Notes under the pieces: model-generated
What the model saw: the letters and a program-made list of their open reading frames with translations, nothing else
Told to the model about the DNA's origin: nothing
Databases searched by the model: none
Shown here: positions 32,210 to 46,460 of the stretch, piece by piece
Numbering within the stretch: position 1 is the stretch's first letter
How the letters are laid out: every line of letters starts with the position of its first letter
Position numbers and translations under genes: made by a program
Assembly (NCBI RefSeq): GCF_026151205.1
Contig: NC_087076.1
Coordinates: 8,842,902-8,906,901, forward strand
Length of the DNA stretch: 64,000 nucleotides
Direction of reading: 5' to 3'
Origin: Bolinopsis microptera
Taxonomy: Eukaryota; Ctenophora; Tentaculata; Lobata; Bolinopsidae

Positions 32210-34500
32210 CGTCAATCGTTGCTCTGCTTCGCAGAGCAACGATCTCGATGGGTTGACATCGTCAACCAATTTCCTCCCCAGAAGGAAAATTAGGGATATT
32301 GTAAATTTTAAGTTTATGTTCCGAAAAGTATGATTCTGGGCTGAATAAAAAGGTCGTTGTAGGTTTATAACCTACAATGACACGCACCGAGTTGGACTCG
32401 TCGACGACTGACGCGGTGAAACAAATATTTTACAAGTATCACCTTGCTCTAACCAGAGCCCTCTCGCTTGCAGTAGCGCGCGTCACGCAGTACGCGTATA
32501 CACATGGCTAAGTGAAAGTATCACCCGTTAAAACAGTCACCCGTTAAAACAATTGCACATTATATATAATTTTGAAAATAAAGTACAATCAATAATATAA
32601 TAACAAATAAATAATTTAATTAATACTTTCACATTGTAGCTAAATGATGAAAATATTTGTAATTGTTTTTTGACAACCCTACACCATACACTAAACACTT
32701 AATTTGTGTGTTTTTAATTCCTTTGCTGGAGTCTGAGTAATGCAATAGAAAACAATAATTCAAAAAGATAAGCATTTAATTTATTGTATTGGTTAATCAT
32801 TCAATCATCAATGGCGCAGGTTATATCCCCACTGCACTAAAAGCACATTCCCTAAATTGCGCGCATAATTGCAGTAACTTTCTTCAAACTTCTTACTATA
32901 TATATATACTGGGCCGCGCTCAGCCTGTCATTCCGCCTAATCTCTATTCATATGTTTATGAACATGATAGCCTGAGGTCCCCAGGTAACAAACTTCATGA
33001 ATTTGAGATCAAATATTTTGCAATGTGTTCAGAATCAATATATGCACTTATGCAAATTAAATCACTTGGAATAATTTTGAAAGAGAATAACATGCTCAAA
33101 AACACTACTGTCTAATTTCTCCATGATGTGCCTCGAAAGTGATCTTAAACGATTCCCCGTTTATTGTTTAATCTTGACCGACTTACTTCAACTTAATGCA
33201 GAACCAAGCAAGTTATAGACATATTTCATACGAATCAAATTTGATGTGCTTTTGGTGGAGATATAGCATTATAGCGCACGCCTTATTCAATTTTGAGGGT
33301 GTTATATCTAGACAATTATCATTGTTGAAATTATCTGGTTATATTGTTTGAATAATTTTAGAGCTCTGCAATATTGAAACAATATATATACATTCAATTA
33401 ATTAAATCAAGTGATGCAATTGGCAGAGCACAATACACAGGTAACGGAAATTTTCCACTGCTACCAATATTATATGAAATATCAACAACCAACTATATAC
33501 ACATCTACTCCATCATAGGAGGAATGAGGTTGTGAGAGACCTCTGATAGAAGGCCCAACTAACAAAATAAAAAGACCTAGCATGTAAAAGCATGTTCATA
33601 GTTCTTCAAACGCGCATACTTAGGCTGTAGGGGAATAGCTATAATTCTACGTCATATTAAAAACTCAACATCATTTTTGAGATACAAAAATAAATTTTAT
33701 TAAATTTTAAGTAAAATACAATTTTTAAGTAAAATACAATTTTTATTTTCCACAGAAGAATCAATACATATTGAATTATAAATATCCGATAATTCCATTA
33801 ATAACCATTAAAAGTTGCTTTGTCATTTGTAAAATCAAAAACGAAAAGCCCCACGCTGAACGCGCGCGGCATTTTTTCTGCAGCTGCCTAGCTTCAAGCT
33901 TGTAGCCGCTAACATCAAAGCCGCCGCGCGCGCCCAGTGCTGGGGTGCATCCTCATTAACAATTAAACTTGGTCAAAGATATTTATATACAATTCCTAAA
34001 TTAAATCAATAATCATGTTAATATGAGTATTCAACACTACTCGACAACAAATATTTGCCGGCCCATCAACGATTCAGTCGCCGAAACAAAAATCAAATGT
34101 TTGCTTTTTCGTTTCGGGGACTGTTTGAACTCAGTACTATATCCGACTAATCACACTTTATAATGGTTAAAATACAAAGTAAAAAGATTTTCCTCGATGG
34201 GCCGGCATTCGCAACCGCGAAACGTTTTGAGTACGACAAACGATGACACCACCACCAGCCGTTAATTGATAAGTCCATGGGTGACGGGATAAAGTTAAAG
34301 TAAGATCTGTGTAATTTCATATTGCCTATCACCTATCACCTAAGTTACTTTGCATATACTGCTTCTAGTTACACGATAGCGATCTCAGTTCCCAATTAAA
34401 GAATATCAACAGTCAGAACTGATTGGCAGAACACAGTATGTTAAAAGAATTTGTCGAATTAGCTGGTGCACTTGGTTTGTTGGTTCAATAACTGTTACCC
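32210..34500. other. Right part of the repeat island
   Basis: No gene recognised. Holds the direct copy of GAAACAAATATTTTAC at 32418, TCACCCGTTAA words near 32520 and 32540, GC-rich CGCGCGGC-type words near 33860-33930, and an inverted pair GCCGGCCCATC near 34056 with GATGGGCCGGC near 34195. Confidence 0.35.
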
Positions 34501-37500
34501 ATCTTTCCCCTTTAACAATTTTTATAGATATCTTCTCCATTAGGCTATATAGTATATCCTCGTAGATTGAGTCCACAAGATATTAAATACCAAGCCTTCT
34601 GTAGCCATTCCATTTGATTTAACCGCGATTTTGTTTTCTCGTGACTCTGGAGCCAAAGTTTAAATTATTAAGTGCAATCCGATTAGAGGAAACTTTCTTC
34701 TGAGACTATCAACTTAACATTATCATCGCTTCACCTACTTTCTATAGTTCACACAACAACAACAATGACAACCATGACAGCACCAATGACAGCACCAAAC
34801 CCGTGGCCTGGGGATAAATAAATCATTCCTTGGAAGGAATATCCCAGGTCAGCTCTTGGGTAGGTTTGTTAAAAAAAAATTGTAATCATGTATGCGGTTG
34901 TTGCATTGGTATCTCCTGTAATGTCAGTCATCATAAGTTCAGGGGAGTTTGCTATAGAAATGCAGGTTTAGGATAAACAATAGGCTCCCAAAACAAGGCC
35001 AGTGATATAGGATATCTTTTTTAGTCTAGTCAGTATTTTGTCATGTAAAATGGAATCATCCCATGATGTTAATTATGAACTACCCTATAACTGCTTCGGC
35101 ATGTAATTGATGCACCTTTTACAAGTAAGAGCCTCTTTGGTTTACTTGCTGTGAGATGTCTCAGCTACATGGCTTGGAGGTCCCCTTGTTTCTTCTTTTT
35201 TACTACCTAACTGTGTCCCAGAATCAGTATAATGAGGCTGTGATAGGATGTGTAAATGTAAGAAGATATTTGTCCTTTCCATAGTCATCAGATTTGTGAA
35301 ATGCTTCTTTTTGGAGGTTTAAAATCCTTATTTAAGAGGGAAACATTTCTCAACCAGGTTTTTTACATTGGTTGTGAATCAGAATATGTCGCACATTTCA
35401 AAAAATGAATATGTGGCTTAATTGTCTGAGAGAATCCATTTCTGGAGTAGCAAGACTCAGCTATCTAGTGTAACTGTTAAATGATGACCACTGCACAGAC
35501 AAACATGCACCACCTTAGATGTTTTTATTTTTTATATACAAAATCATCAGAAATCAGCCTTATTTTAACAATTGCCCTTTGTAGCCATGCTGTGATAGAG
35601 TATACACAGCATGACTAAATCAGGTTCTACAGTTTGTTAAACATACATTGATCAACATCACTGTGTCGTGAGTTGTGACTAGAAGAACTATGTTGGAAAT
35701 GTTGCTGTCCTGTAATTAAAAAATCTTACTTTCTGGATATGGGAATACCATTCTCTTTTGGAACATCTTCTGTCTACATTTCCAAGATTTTAGAGCAGGT
35801 TGAAATTATTGAAATGTTCTCCTCTACTCCTGGTATTTGTGAACTACTTAAATTCTGCTTCTGTTTTTATTGACTCTACAAGTATTTAACGAATCCATAT
35901 CAGGTTGTCATTGTATTTATCTATTTTCAATACACTTCTGAAATATAACTTTGCAAGTGGTTATATGCACACTGAGTTTTCCTCTCTCCAGTAGCGTAGT
36001 TGGCACATCATTAGATTAGGAAGGTTTCCAAATCCAAAATACCATCAAATGATTTAGAATATCAACTTTAATCTGTTGCCCTCAAGGTAACACTCTTCTA
36101 GACACAAGTGTGAAAAAGCAGAAGCTGTGGTTCCCAGCATCTTTAATTAATTTGACACGACCCTAAACTTAATATAAGCACTCTTATCTCCCACCGATTA
36201 TTGAATTTGACTTCAAATATTTTTCTAACGCTAGTTGATAATAAGGCTAAGGACGTGTATTTATTTTAACATGCCTCCGTGACTGGGAATTTGTACCAGT
36301 AACGGCATGACCCCTTTGCTGTGGATCAGTTTTACAAGGGGTGGCCCATCAGAGCCAGATTCTTGGTGCTATGGCCTAATTATCCAAATTTGCTAGTCCT
36401 GTTAACGTGTAGCTAGAAGCTAGCACAAAATGCTTTGAAAGATTCAGCTAATTAGAAGGAAAATTTGACAAGACTCAAAAAAAATTTTTATCAGAATGTC
36501 ACGTTTCTGTTGACATGACTAACGGCGGTGTCAAAGTTCAAATCTGGTTTTTGTAGTACCAGTCCAGCAATTACCACAGTTTACAATTTTACATACGAAA
36601 CATATTCAGTTTAATTTATTACGCTTATAATATGCACATGTCAAAAACTAGGAACAGTTCTATCAAGGTGCTAACTAGACTGCCTTACAAATTGATATAA
36701 TATTTATCATACGCTCCCACGCTCATCAAGAGGGAAATAACAAATTAGTAGTTTTATTTGTACCTGGTTTCTCTCATTCGCTCTTACTACATAATATGAG
36801 AAAAGTCTACTAGTAGCTACTAATAAGCACTTGTATAACTTACTTGGCATGACCCAGACTTGTTTTTCAACTATAATCCCCGAATGGAAGGCCCTTGCCA
36901 GTGCTCCAAACTTACAATATATTATTATTTAGTGCTGGTATGGGCTCCCTGTGTCTGGGGGTGGTGTAACTTACCAAATGTTGCCAATCTTGTGTCCATG
37001 ACTCGTGCACTGCTGACTTGCTCCTAGTCGTGCCACTTCAACTCTGCGTTCAGATGAGACCTTACTGAGATGATATTTCTAAGATTAACGTCTGGCATTG
37101 GTATTGAGACTTGTAGGACCTCATCTCCTGACGCAAGGCGATGTCGATGATGAACAAGATGACGAAACTTTGACTTTAAAATTATCCCTACCTTCCGGTG
37201 TTGATTAGCATTGGAGCTAAGTAAAGAACACGGTGGACTTAGCGGACTAGTGAGCTGAAGCTGTGAGCTAGTGAGTTTTGTCATACAACAATGTGCATAT
37301 AATATAAAGCCCGGCATCACGTGGTGATCTTCACAGCATTTAGGAGGATTCCGTTGTGGTCACCCATCTGATAAGATACCATCACAAAGTTGCTGTGCCT
37401 ACTGTACCATACCACGCACTCCTTCTCTTATTGTATCTAGTGTGTTGTGAGTACTGCATTTTATGTGATCCCACATTAATTATGACTTTATGTCCCACCA

Positions 37501-40500
37501 TTGTTCATTTTATTTGTGGTATTTGTTCATTGTAACAATGTGACCATCAAAGTCACTAGATCAACTTCACATGTCACATGTGAGGCCTCAGCCACGGTCT
37601 CTGTCACGTCTGTTAGTCTAATCAAAAGCCGACAGTGTTTTATCAAATTATATTGTTAGTGATAAGTATGTCTACCAACAAATTGACCTCTTGATATCCG
37701 ATTATTACCACCACCATTGTCTTCATCATTCAGCAGAGGTTTTAAACTGATCGTTAGTCCATTGAGGCCCAATGATTCCCATAAATCCGTCTTGACTCAC
37801 GGCCATCCTTTAGTCAGCGGACATTTCTTTGTCACTCAGTCAGCGCCCTTTTGGTCTTAGGGTGCCGAATGCCGAGCCATTGATATAGATTCATAGATTT
37901 GCTCCGTTATCATTATTCACGAGGATAAATGGTTATGTCTGATTCACAAGTAGCATTTCCTCTCTGAATTGTGGTTTGACGTAGTGCTTAGAACATGTTA
38001 TCTTCAATCGTCTGCAATTGGTCTTTAGTCTCTAGATTGACGTGAAGCAACCTTTATAGGCCCGGAAATTGCACAATAAACAGTTGAATTTCACTTCTTC
38101 CGCTTCCCTGGTCAGAAAGTCCAGGTTTATGAGCTGTTCTGGAATCCTTAGCTTGGAATGCCTTTGCCAGTTTTGTCCCGATTTAGAGGAATCGGCAGAA
38201 GGTCAAAATTTGCAAGGTTTTCTAGTTGTGCCGTGCCTTTGTGATTTTCATTGGTCGACTATCGGCTGAGTATTAGTACAATATATAATAATACTTAAAC
38301 AATACTTATAGCTTGAGGTAGCAAGGTATTACTCCTGATTACTGATGCACTGTATCTCTCTCACATGTGACAGTGGTGTTGTCAGATGTACACAGTCAAC
38401 CTCTGCCCGATAAAACACTTTAAAATTGCTCAATTTATATCTTATATTGCTTGTCGAATAGTATAATTTACTTAGCAGTGTCGTTGATTATTTTAGATTG
38501 TTTGTTTTTTAAAGTCTTTCTTGACCACTACCCTTATTCTAAATTCTTAGACCACTACCCCGATTAGTTAGACCATGTGTCTGACTTCACCAATTACCTA
38601 ATCAATTGTCATATCAAAAGAATTGAGGCCGTGTAAGTTTTAAAGTTACCTTATCTCTCCCCCCACAAAGCGACTGACTTAATGACAGTTTACGTGCTTG
38701 TTTTTAAAGGTTTTTAAAACTAATAATCTGCAGCACGGATATTGACTCACGCCTGGAAATACAACCGAAACCCTCCAACTTGTTCCAAGCCAGATTGTTT
38801 CGGAGCACTTGCCTCCATGGAACATTCGGATCTGATCAGCACTAAACTTCCTCCTCATCATCGACACAACCGGCCAACTTCCCCCACTAATCGTTATGTG
38901 ATAAGGAGTATATTTGTACTGCTCTGAGATTGAGAGAATTATAGTAGAGCGTGTACACTGTGCTCGCTGCCGCTCTCCGGGGCGCGCTACTCCGGCTTCT
39001 CCAACTCTGCACGTGCTAAGAATTTGAGCTGGAAGCTGTATAACAAACACAGCTCGGTACAGATTTATCAGAGTATGATGCGTGATGTGATAGACAGCTG
39101 CCATCTGTTGTGGGGATATTTCTCGCTCGGTTGGGATCTGTCACCAGCACACTTTATCAGACCTTAACTGCCTCAGTTTGCTCCATTCTTTCTACCTCCC
39201 TATTTCTCAATAAGTGGTCATGCGTTTAAATTGTGTTCTCCAGGGTGTTTTGGTTGTTTTTGAATTAATGAGGCGCTGGGAAGCGTTCTTTGGGTGTTCG
39301 TAAACCTTTAAACTGAGAGGCATATAATAAGTCTGAGTATAAATTACTCTTTCTAGTGTCTGTAAGATCATGGTTTTTCAATCAAATCTTTATTTTAACA
39401 TTTCTGCTCATATAACCCGTTCTGTTCAACCTCTATTAAGAGTCGTCTGAGACGAACTCGCAATATCAAAGATCAGCCACATAACGATTTAACTGTACAG
39501 CGCTTCGTAAGGTCGGCTGTTCAGCGAATCACGATTCTCTCCACTCAGTCTCGCTCCGTGATTGGTTGGTCGTGATCTGCGAATTCTGACAGAATTCAGT
39601 TTATCTATTTCGTTGTGTGAGGTCCACGACTTCTTTACTTTCCTTGTGTGGAGTTATATAATATCGGGGGAGGGGGAATGGGGGGGGGGGGGGCCTGGGA
39701 TTCGCCGTCATATTATTAGTAAATACAGCTATATTTCAGCTAAACAGAGTAATAGTATGGTATCAAGAATATTTATTTTTCGATTTTTACCGTAAAAATT
39801 ATGAAAATGCTGCCTATTTTGCCCATTTATTCCTCAATTTTTTGTCAGAACTCAAATGGACATAGGCATCGATGGGGTTGCCTCCCCCTCCCAATATTGA
39901 TAATATGTACCTTGGGCAGTACGGTAAATTAAGTTAAACCACTCTCATAATATTCTTTATCTGTTTTTGCGGTTTGGTAGTTAGACAATTAAATTGGGGG
40001 TTTACTTAAACCTTACTCCCCTGCTATAACCGAGTAGAGTGGTTTTCCTCAGTATTTGTATCTTCTGGAATTACTCTCTATTTAAAATGCTAACCGACCG
40101 GTTACAAGCTCCATTTCCCGTTAGCAAAACCCTACATTTCCAATTGCTGGAATTGGCTCAAAGTCTAACACCTCTCGGCTTTTGTATGGAAGCTTTTGAT
40201 TTTGAGCCCTTCATAATATTACATTTCATGCAATTTTACGCTATAATAATTGACGCGACAAAATTGTAATTTTCTTCGAGACCGTGTTGAGCGTATAAAT
40301 TAGTCCGACTCAGTTTGTCAAGGCTTCATATATTGGTAGTACGACAACTGGTATTTTCTGCTTACAAGCATTTAGTAACGCTTTTTTAATCCTGTCAATT
40401 ATTTTCAATTATAATATAATGCAGTCTGTTTTCCCCCATTTCTATTTCTCTAATTTCCACTTTTCCATCACGCCCCGTGTTAGTATATAACTTATCTCCC

Positions 40501-41000
40501 TCATGTCCCTGGTGCTTCCCTGGTACTGGACTGTCACTGGTAACTGTTTGCCGATAGTACGGGTCAATTAAAGCAAACCTGAAACATTTGACGGTGCGGG
40601 TAAACGCTGATAGTTTATTTGTGTGATATAGGGTAGGTCAGAGCTGGAGCTAGGCACGCCGTGGTTAATGTCACCGTGTGGTAACGAGCGGAGACCGGCC
40701 TGGCGTCGCCGATTCCTCCCAACTTCCAACCTATCAGCTCTTTGTTTTTTACTGTTTCCGACTCATTTACTTTATTGGTTCAGGATTTTTACTTTGCAGC
40801 GCGTTTTTAATGTCTCATCGACCTGTGAGTGTTAGATTTTTGGATGTTTGTACTCCTTAAGCAGTAATAAAGTAATAACGGTCCTGTAATAATTCTTCTT
40901 TTACCGATCGATCGCGTTCTTCCTATGACGATTGTTATCGAGTAAGGATTCCAGGACAATATAACGGATATGAAAATATAAGGAATCCTGTCAACTGTAG
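34501..41000. other. No gene recognised
   Basis: AT-rich non-coding sequence as far as I can tell. Short ORFs (for example 37024-37320 and 38679-39104, both -) have no family features and no convincing splice context. A G-run segment near 39665-39695 faces a C-rich segment near 39882. Confidence 0.3.
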
Positions 41001-42074
41001 GGTTTTTCCCGGTCTCTTCGACCTAGTTACTTGGTGTTACGTGAAACTAATTGAACCTCCTTCTCAATACAATGGGTTCTATCCTGCATGAAACCCCCAC
41101 CGTCCCACTGCATCACGTGATCTTCTTATCGGCTCCTTACTGGCTGGATTAAAGTAAATCAGCTCGTGATTGGAACACCCTGAGAATATATATAATTAGA
41201 ACCTAGTCAAGTTTCTCATCAGTTAAACGTTGAATTAGTCTTGAGATTGTCCGTGAGATATATTCAATTAGCTCCATACTTCCTACTCAGTAATCTGGGG
41301 GTGTAAATGATAAAACCACTGTGTGATCTTAAGTTACTCAATGTAATGTATTGTATTTTATTAGATTTAGACCCTGATATTCTAGAATGCAGAATTGCAT
41401 GTTTGTAGAAATACGAGCCATTAAATGGTCGTGTTGTTTTCAGTGTGTATTTTGTTTTTTTTTGCTAAAATTCTGTGAAGTGTTGTTTAGAAAAATAGTA
41501 TTCTGCTTGGTAGGTCGAGGAGAGCGAATACCACACGTTCTTTTGAAGCACGCTTGTGCCATGATACATGACATTAAATCAACTTAAACTTGCGGAGGAA
41601 TTGGGAGGAATAAAACGTCATGGTGAAATTGGTGAGATGAGACATTGTCCAATAAAATGACGACACTTCGGCATCATAAGAATCCCTTTGTAGCATATTT
41701 GTACCTATTTTGGAAATACATGTGTCTCACAAAATCTGATAGGTAAGTATTTAGTCTCAGAACAGCAGTGCTAATGGAATATTTGACCGACAGTCACGAC
41801 CCTGTATCCGGATACACAATATCTCCGCTTCGTCTTCTACTTCTTAAACTCTGAATCATGTTTACTGCATGCTCTCCTGCCAATAAAATCATCGACATAT
41901 CATCTTCATCCAATCAGAGCCTCTCATTTCGGTCGCGTGACTAACGTGTGACTAAGACAAAGGCTCCAACTGAGGAGAAGCGAACACCTTACGAGCATAG
42001 AAGAGTGCTCTCCAGTATTAAAACATTGTAACATTCGAACACTGGCACCGAAATCCTTACCTTGAGGTCAGAGT

Positions 42075-42232
42075 CACGTGATTTCAGACCGGGGCTTGTG
42101 ATTGGTTGAGCCGGAAGAGATTAGCGCTGTCATTGGATGAAAGACGCTGGATCGGCACAGTGATTGGATATCTTTGGGTTTTTGTGGGATATTTTATGAG
42201 GATTTTGGTGCACCCTTGCTCAAGGTATAAAT
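42075..42232 (+). promoter_or_regulatory. Promoter-like cluster: CACGTG, three ATTGG boxes, ETS site, TATA
   Basis: CACGTG at 42075-42080, ATTGG (inverted CCAAT) at 42101, 42132 and 42163 spaced 31 bp apart, CCGGAAG at 42111 and TATAAAT at 42226. The regular 31-bp spacing of three CCAAT boxes followed by a TATA-like box 59 bp later is promoter-like. No transcript is recognised downstream. Confidence 0.4.
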
Positions 42233-45200
42233 GTATTACAACGGTGTTTATACTTCTTCGATCGATTCCTCTGTGTGCAATGTTCCAATCTTTGAGCTCG
42301 GAGATCTCAAAGACCACCAAGTACCCCCCAAACACTCGTACAACGACCGGCCTGTGTTTGTTGTGGATACTCACATACATCACGTGATGTGACGTAATTA
42401 CCACGGGACGTGACGTCACCTAGTTTGCTGAGTAGCTCCGTAACAATGTCACGGATCAGCAACCTCTGTTGTCTTGTCCGCTGTCTGCTTACCCGCCCTA
42501 ACTTTGCGAGTCGTGACACCTCCTCCAAATATTAATTTACAGCTAATTCCGGGCTGAGCGATCTAACGATTTCCCCGGACCCCGGGTTATTGGGGCAATT
42601 TACCTTACAAGGGGTTCTGAGATTTTCTCATAATCGAGCCGAGTTGTCATCTGTCCTGTTACGTATCGTCACGTGAGGGCCGTTAAAATATGTTTCAAAT
42701 AAATACCCATATTAAATATCTCTAAATCCATCTCCACAGTTTTCTACTCCCTAAGTTGTATTTGTTTCACGGCGGTCGTCCCCCCGTGTTGGGTTGTTGT
42801 TGCACAGTTTTAATAACGGTGACATATCTGTGAATAATGGAAGTATCCGGGTCCGAGTGACTTGCGACTATATCCTGACATCACGGCGGTCACGTGACCA
42901 CCGCGTCACACGCTAATGGGGCTAAGTTACCGTTTTTAATTCGCAACAATCCACCTCCAACAGTCACTAGTCCGATACAGCAGGGTGCGTTAGTCTTGAC
43001 TTGCTGATCCTTTGCCCGGGGCAGAGTTTCAAATAGGTTATTAGTATCCTTTTGCACGCTTAACTGAATTACATGCAACTATTTGAGCATGTTTTGGTCA
43101 GATAGTGTTTCTAAAATCAATTGCAATTAGTCTTTGAACCATTTGACAGCTCCAGTTCCCGTTTCACTTAATTACAGTTATTATTACTGCTTTTTAAAGT
43201 GTGTTCCGAATATTTCTCTTTTGTCTTCAGTCTGAATTGCTGGTTATATTGCATTTGCACGGCTCCAGATTCATCTCCATTATTTTTGCTGACGTGAGAT
43301 TGCACCACATTTTAACTCCCATGATTCGAATCCTTAACTCGCAAAACTCTTTAGATTCGGCTCCCCCATTCTTCGTGGGTGTTCTCCCCAGAATTGGAAG
43401 TCTTTACACACCTCTCTGCTGTTCTGAGCTGACGTGTTGTTTGGTGAATGGTCCTTGGTATCCCAGAATAGGACATTACGGTCGATTCAGGGGAACCCTG
43501 ATGACCTGCTCCTCGTTATAAAAATGCTCCTGTGAATTAAATCCGGCTGCACACCAGGAACCTCGTTACACTTGATACGGTTTGGCGCTGAACATCACGC
43601 CCAGATGTTATTATAGAAACATGTAACGGCTCTCGCAGGTCAGTTTAAACATAGTTTAGCACTGCAAGTCATTACCCTGAAACGCTTCCCGAACCTCCCA
43701 CACCACCCCTCCCCGAAACCATGTATTATCAGATATCTCCTGGAGAGAGTGCTGTCACTAAACCGGGCCGTCTAAATCCTGCTGTAACGTTCTTACTTAA
43801 GCTTGCGCGAGATAGAGCACTGTTTAAAGTTACCTGTTAACAAGCTCGCGCGAGAGAGAGCACTGGAACTTGTGAGCTTTATGTGAGGCTGTTGTATGTC
43901 TGCAGTACCTCTGCACGCTTACTGTGGTTAAACATGGCTTGTTTGGTCTCCTTGGAAACCACCTAACTCAGCTCCCAGTTCCGACCAATCACAGTGCAGA
44001 TGTTCCATCACGTGATGCTCAAGGGCGCAGACTCAACCATCGGAGCTGATTACAGTTACTCCTACAGTTAAAATATGTAACCACATTAAAACTCGAAACT
44101 TCACCACCCAGGCCTTTTTTGCGAGACACAAGCCACAATTTCACCCTGGGAGTTCTGTTTAGATTTGGTGAAGTGATATGGTTTTAAGGCCCTGGTGTGG
44201 GTCATGTGGGGTGGACCACGATCTACCATCTCATTGATAGCAATCAGATCTGAAGCTCTACAAGGTCATGTGTTAAAGGAACGTACATGAAGGGATATGA
44301 AGTGTTTTAAAGATTCCCTTATCTCCCACAAACGGTGTATTAACAAATCGTTTTGTTTGATCAGTTTGACAGCTCCTGTTTATTTCCCCAGCATAATTTA
44401 CTGCCTTTATTTGTGATTTAGAAAATCCTAGAGCTTCACCTTGAATTCCGACTTCCCTTTGTAGCAGCATGGCGTGCCTCCTTTGATAATTATAATTGAC
44501 TCTGACTGTCACGACGCCTCAGTTAGTTCTCATCCCTGTTTTGCGCTCAGTTTAACTAACGTTGTTCTGCCATTAGTTTGGAGTTGCATTCCTTTTTCGT
44601 GTCCAGTCTTGAGATTTTCTCAGATTTTCATCATGCTACTACACCTCGTTAATTCTTTCTCGTTGTCCTTTTTATTGATGTCTTATTTGTCTAACCTGTC
44701 TTCATGACTGACAAATCTAACTTGAAAGCTATTTGATTGGTTTTGTAGCCTGTTTCCTGAACATAACAAAATACCCAATTAAACAGATACATAGTTAAGC
44801 TAAATTGTTATTATTATCGTACATATTCTCTGTTTCTCAAATAGTCTGTCTGGTATTTGAGGTGAGAGGGATTACTTCTCTTATCACACTCTGCAAGGTA
44901 TACAGTTCTCACAGCTAGTTTCTAGTGATTTAACACATTCCGAGATGTTGTATTGCTTTTCACTAGTTGTAAGAATCTATCTGTTTGTGTGCTTTTTGTG
45001 TTGTTTTTGTGATTTCTATGCTGTTTTTGTAGCTGGTTTAATCAAAAATATGATTAGAATTCATGCCATGTTTGAAAACTTCTTGTTGTAATCGTTGTTT
45101 TCACTGATGTACACTTGGGCATAAATTAATATCATATTAACCTGCCCCAGTAAAATATCGCATAACTTTTAATGTATGTTGTGTGTTAAAGTTTCCAAAA

Positions 45201-45456
45201 ACAGCCTTCATTGCTACACCACACACAGTTGAACCCAGAACCATTGTATTAAATGGCTGGTACGGCTCTGCACACATGATATCTCTCTCTGCCATGAAAC
45301 ATGGCTAACCTTTCAAACTATGATTTAAAACATAAACCTAAACTAAAACTCAACTGGGCTCTCCTATGTCACCAAACTAGACCAATAAGCAATTTTAGCT
45401 TAGATAATTATATTTTTCTATATTTGTATAATAAGTTTTATATTGACGTAGTGGAT

Positions 45457-45538
45457 GGTTGAGGGGGTTTCAAGCACAGGTCACTCTCAAATCCTAAAGA
45501 TAAGCAGTGGCCTTCGGCACTTGAAACCTCCTCAAACC
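45457..45538. repeat. Imperfect inverted repeat (short hairpin)
   Basis: GGTTGAGGGGGTTTCAAG near 45458 faces CTTGAAACCTCCTCAAACC near 45520, with about 40 bp between. Confidence 0.6.
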
Positions 45539-45820
45539 TCCCCTGATTTATTTATTATTGATATTGTTTGATTGTGCCGTAAAAATAAATATTTGTTTTA
45601 TTAAAATATTTGTTTTATTAAACTTACTAATGGGCCATATATATATCCAGGTGAGACATTTATTCACATTCTCCAGTTGTGATGTTGCAATCTATCAGTT
45701 ACTTTGACAACCCCCTCCATTATACCCTCAACACAATCTATACGACCCAGACTTGGTGGTCACGTTCTACCTTTACAGAGATCAGTAGCTTGTAGAGAAT
45801 GTAGATTCCTGTCAGAAACC

Positions 45821-46011
45821 TGTCCCAATACATTCCGTCTAGTTAACATTCTGTCCCAGTACATTCCGTCTAGTTAACATTCTGTCCCAGTACATTCCGT
45901 CTAGTTAACATTCTGTTCCAGTACATTCCGTCTAGTTAACATTCTGTCCCAGTACATTCCGTCTAGTTAACATTCTGTCCCAGTACATTCCGTCTAGTTA
46001 ACATTCTGTCC
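45821..46011. repeat. 31-bp tandem repeat, six copies
   Basis: Unit starts TGTCCCAGTACATTCCGTCT and continues AGTTAACATTC. Copies start at 45821, 45852, 45883, 45914, 45945 and 45976, with a partial copy at 46007. Only single-base variants (CCCAA, TTCCA), so recently expanded. Confidence 0.95.
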
Positions 46012-46366
46012 TCTTCATCTCTCCACGCTGGAGAGTTTTTCAATTAACTACCTATCAGACTTATTGGTATACCACTACAGTTGAATCTTAATAAGCCCGG
46101 CTTATTAAACTGTGATACACTTCTTTTCTCTCTCTGCCTTGTTAAGATATATTGGTGTTGCGCACGTGACCGATATAATCTCTGAACTGTAGTGGTACAG
46201 ATCGTGTAATACAGGTCTAGCACGTGTCACAAGCATCACCCTCAAGGTCTGGATCTTTTAAACTTGGAAGCTTTCTCTTTACAGGCTTATTGGCCAATTA
46301 ATTGCATCCTAACCTTACCTTACATAACCCTCATCTGATACAGCATGCTCAAAAACTTAAAGGGAT

Positions 46367-46460
46367 CACGTGGTATCATTAGGGTTGCCTCATTGGCTGA
46401 ATCACATATGATGAGAGCTTCTTATTGGTGCATGTGATTGCCGTACCGTTCCATGATTGG
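46367..46460 (+). promoter_or_regulatory. CACGTG plus three ATTGG boxes
   Basis: CACGTG at 46367 and ATTGG at 46392, 46424 and 46456: two intervals of exactly 32 bp, much like the cluster near 42.1 kb. Lies 2.7 kb upstream of the plexin-like first coding exon. Promoter role is inference. Confidence 0.4.

Noticed and set aside
39660-39895. Possible G-rich TIR element
   Set aside because: The facing GGGGGAGGGGG and CCTCCCCCTCCC blocks are low-complexity, and the supposed AATAT flanks do not line up at the ends.
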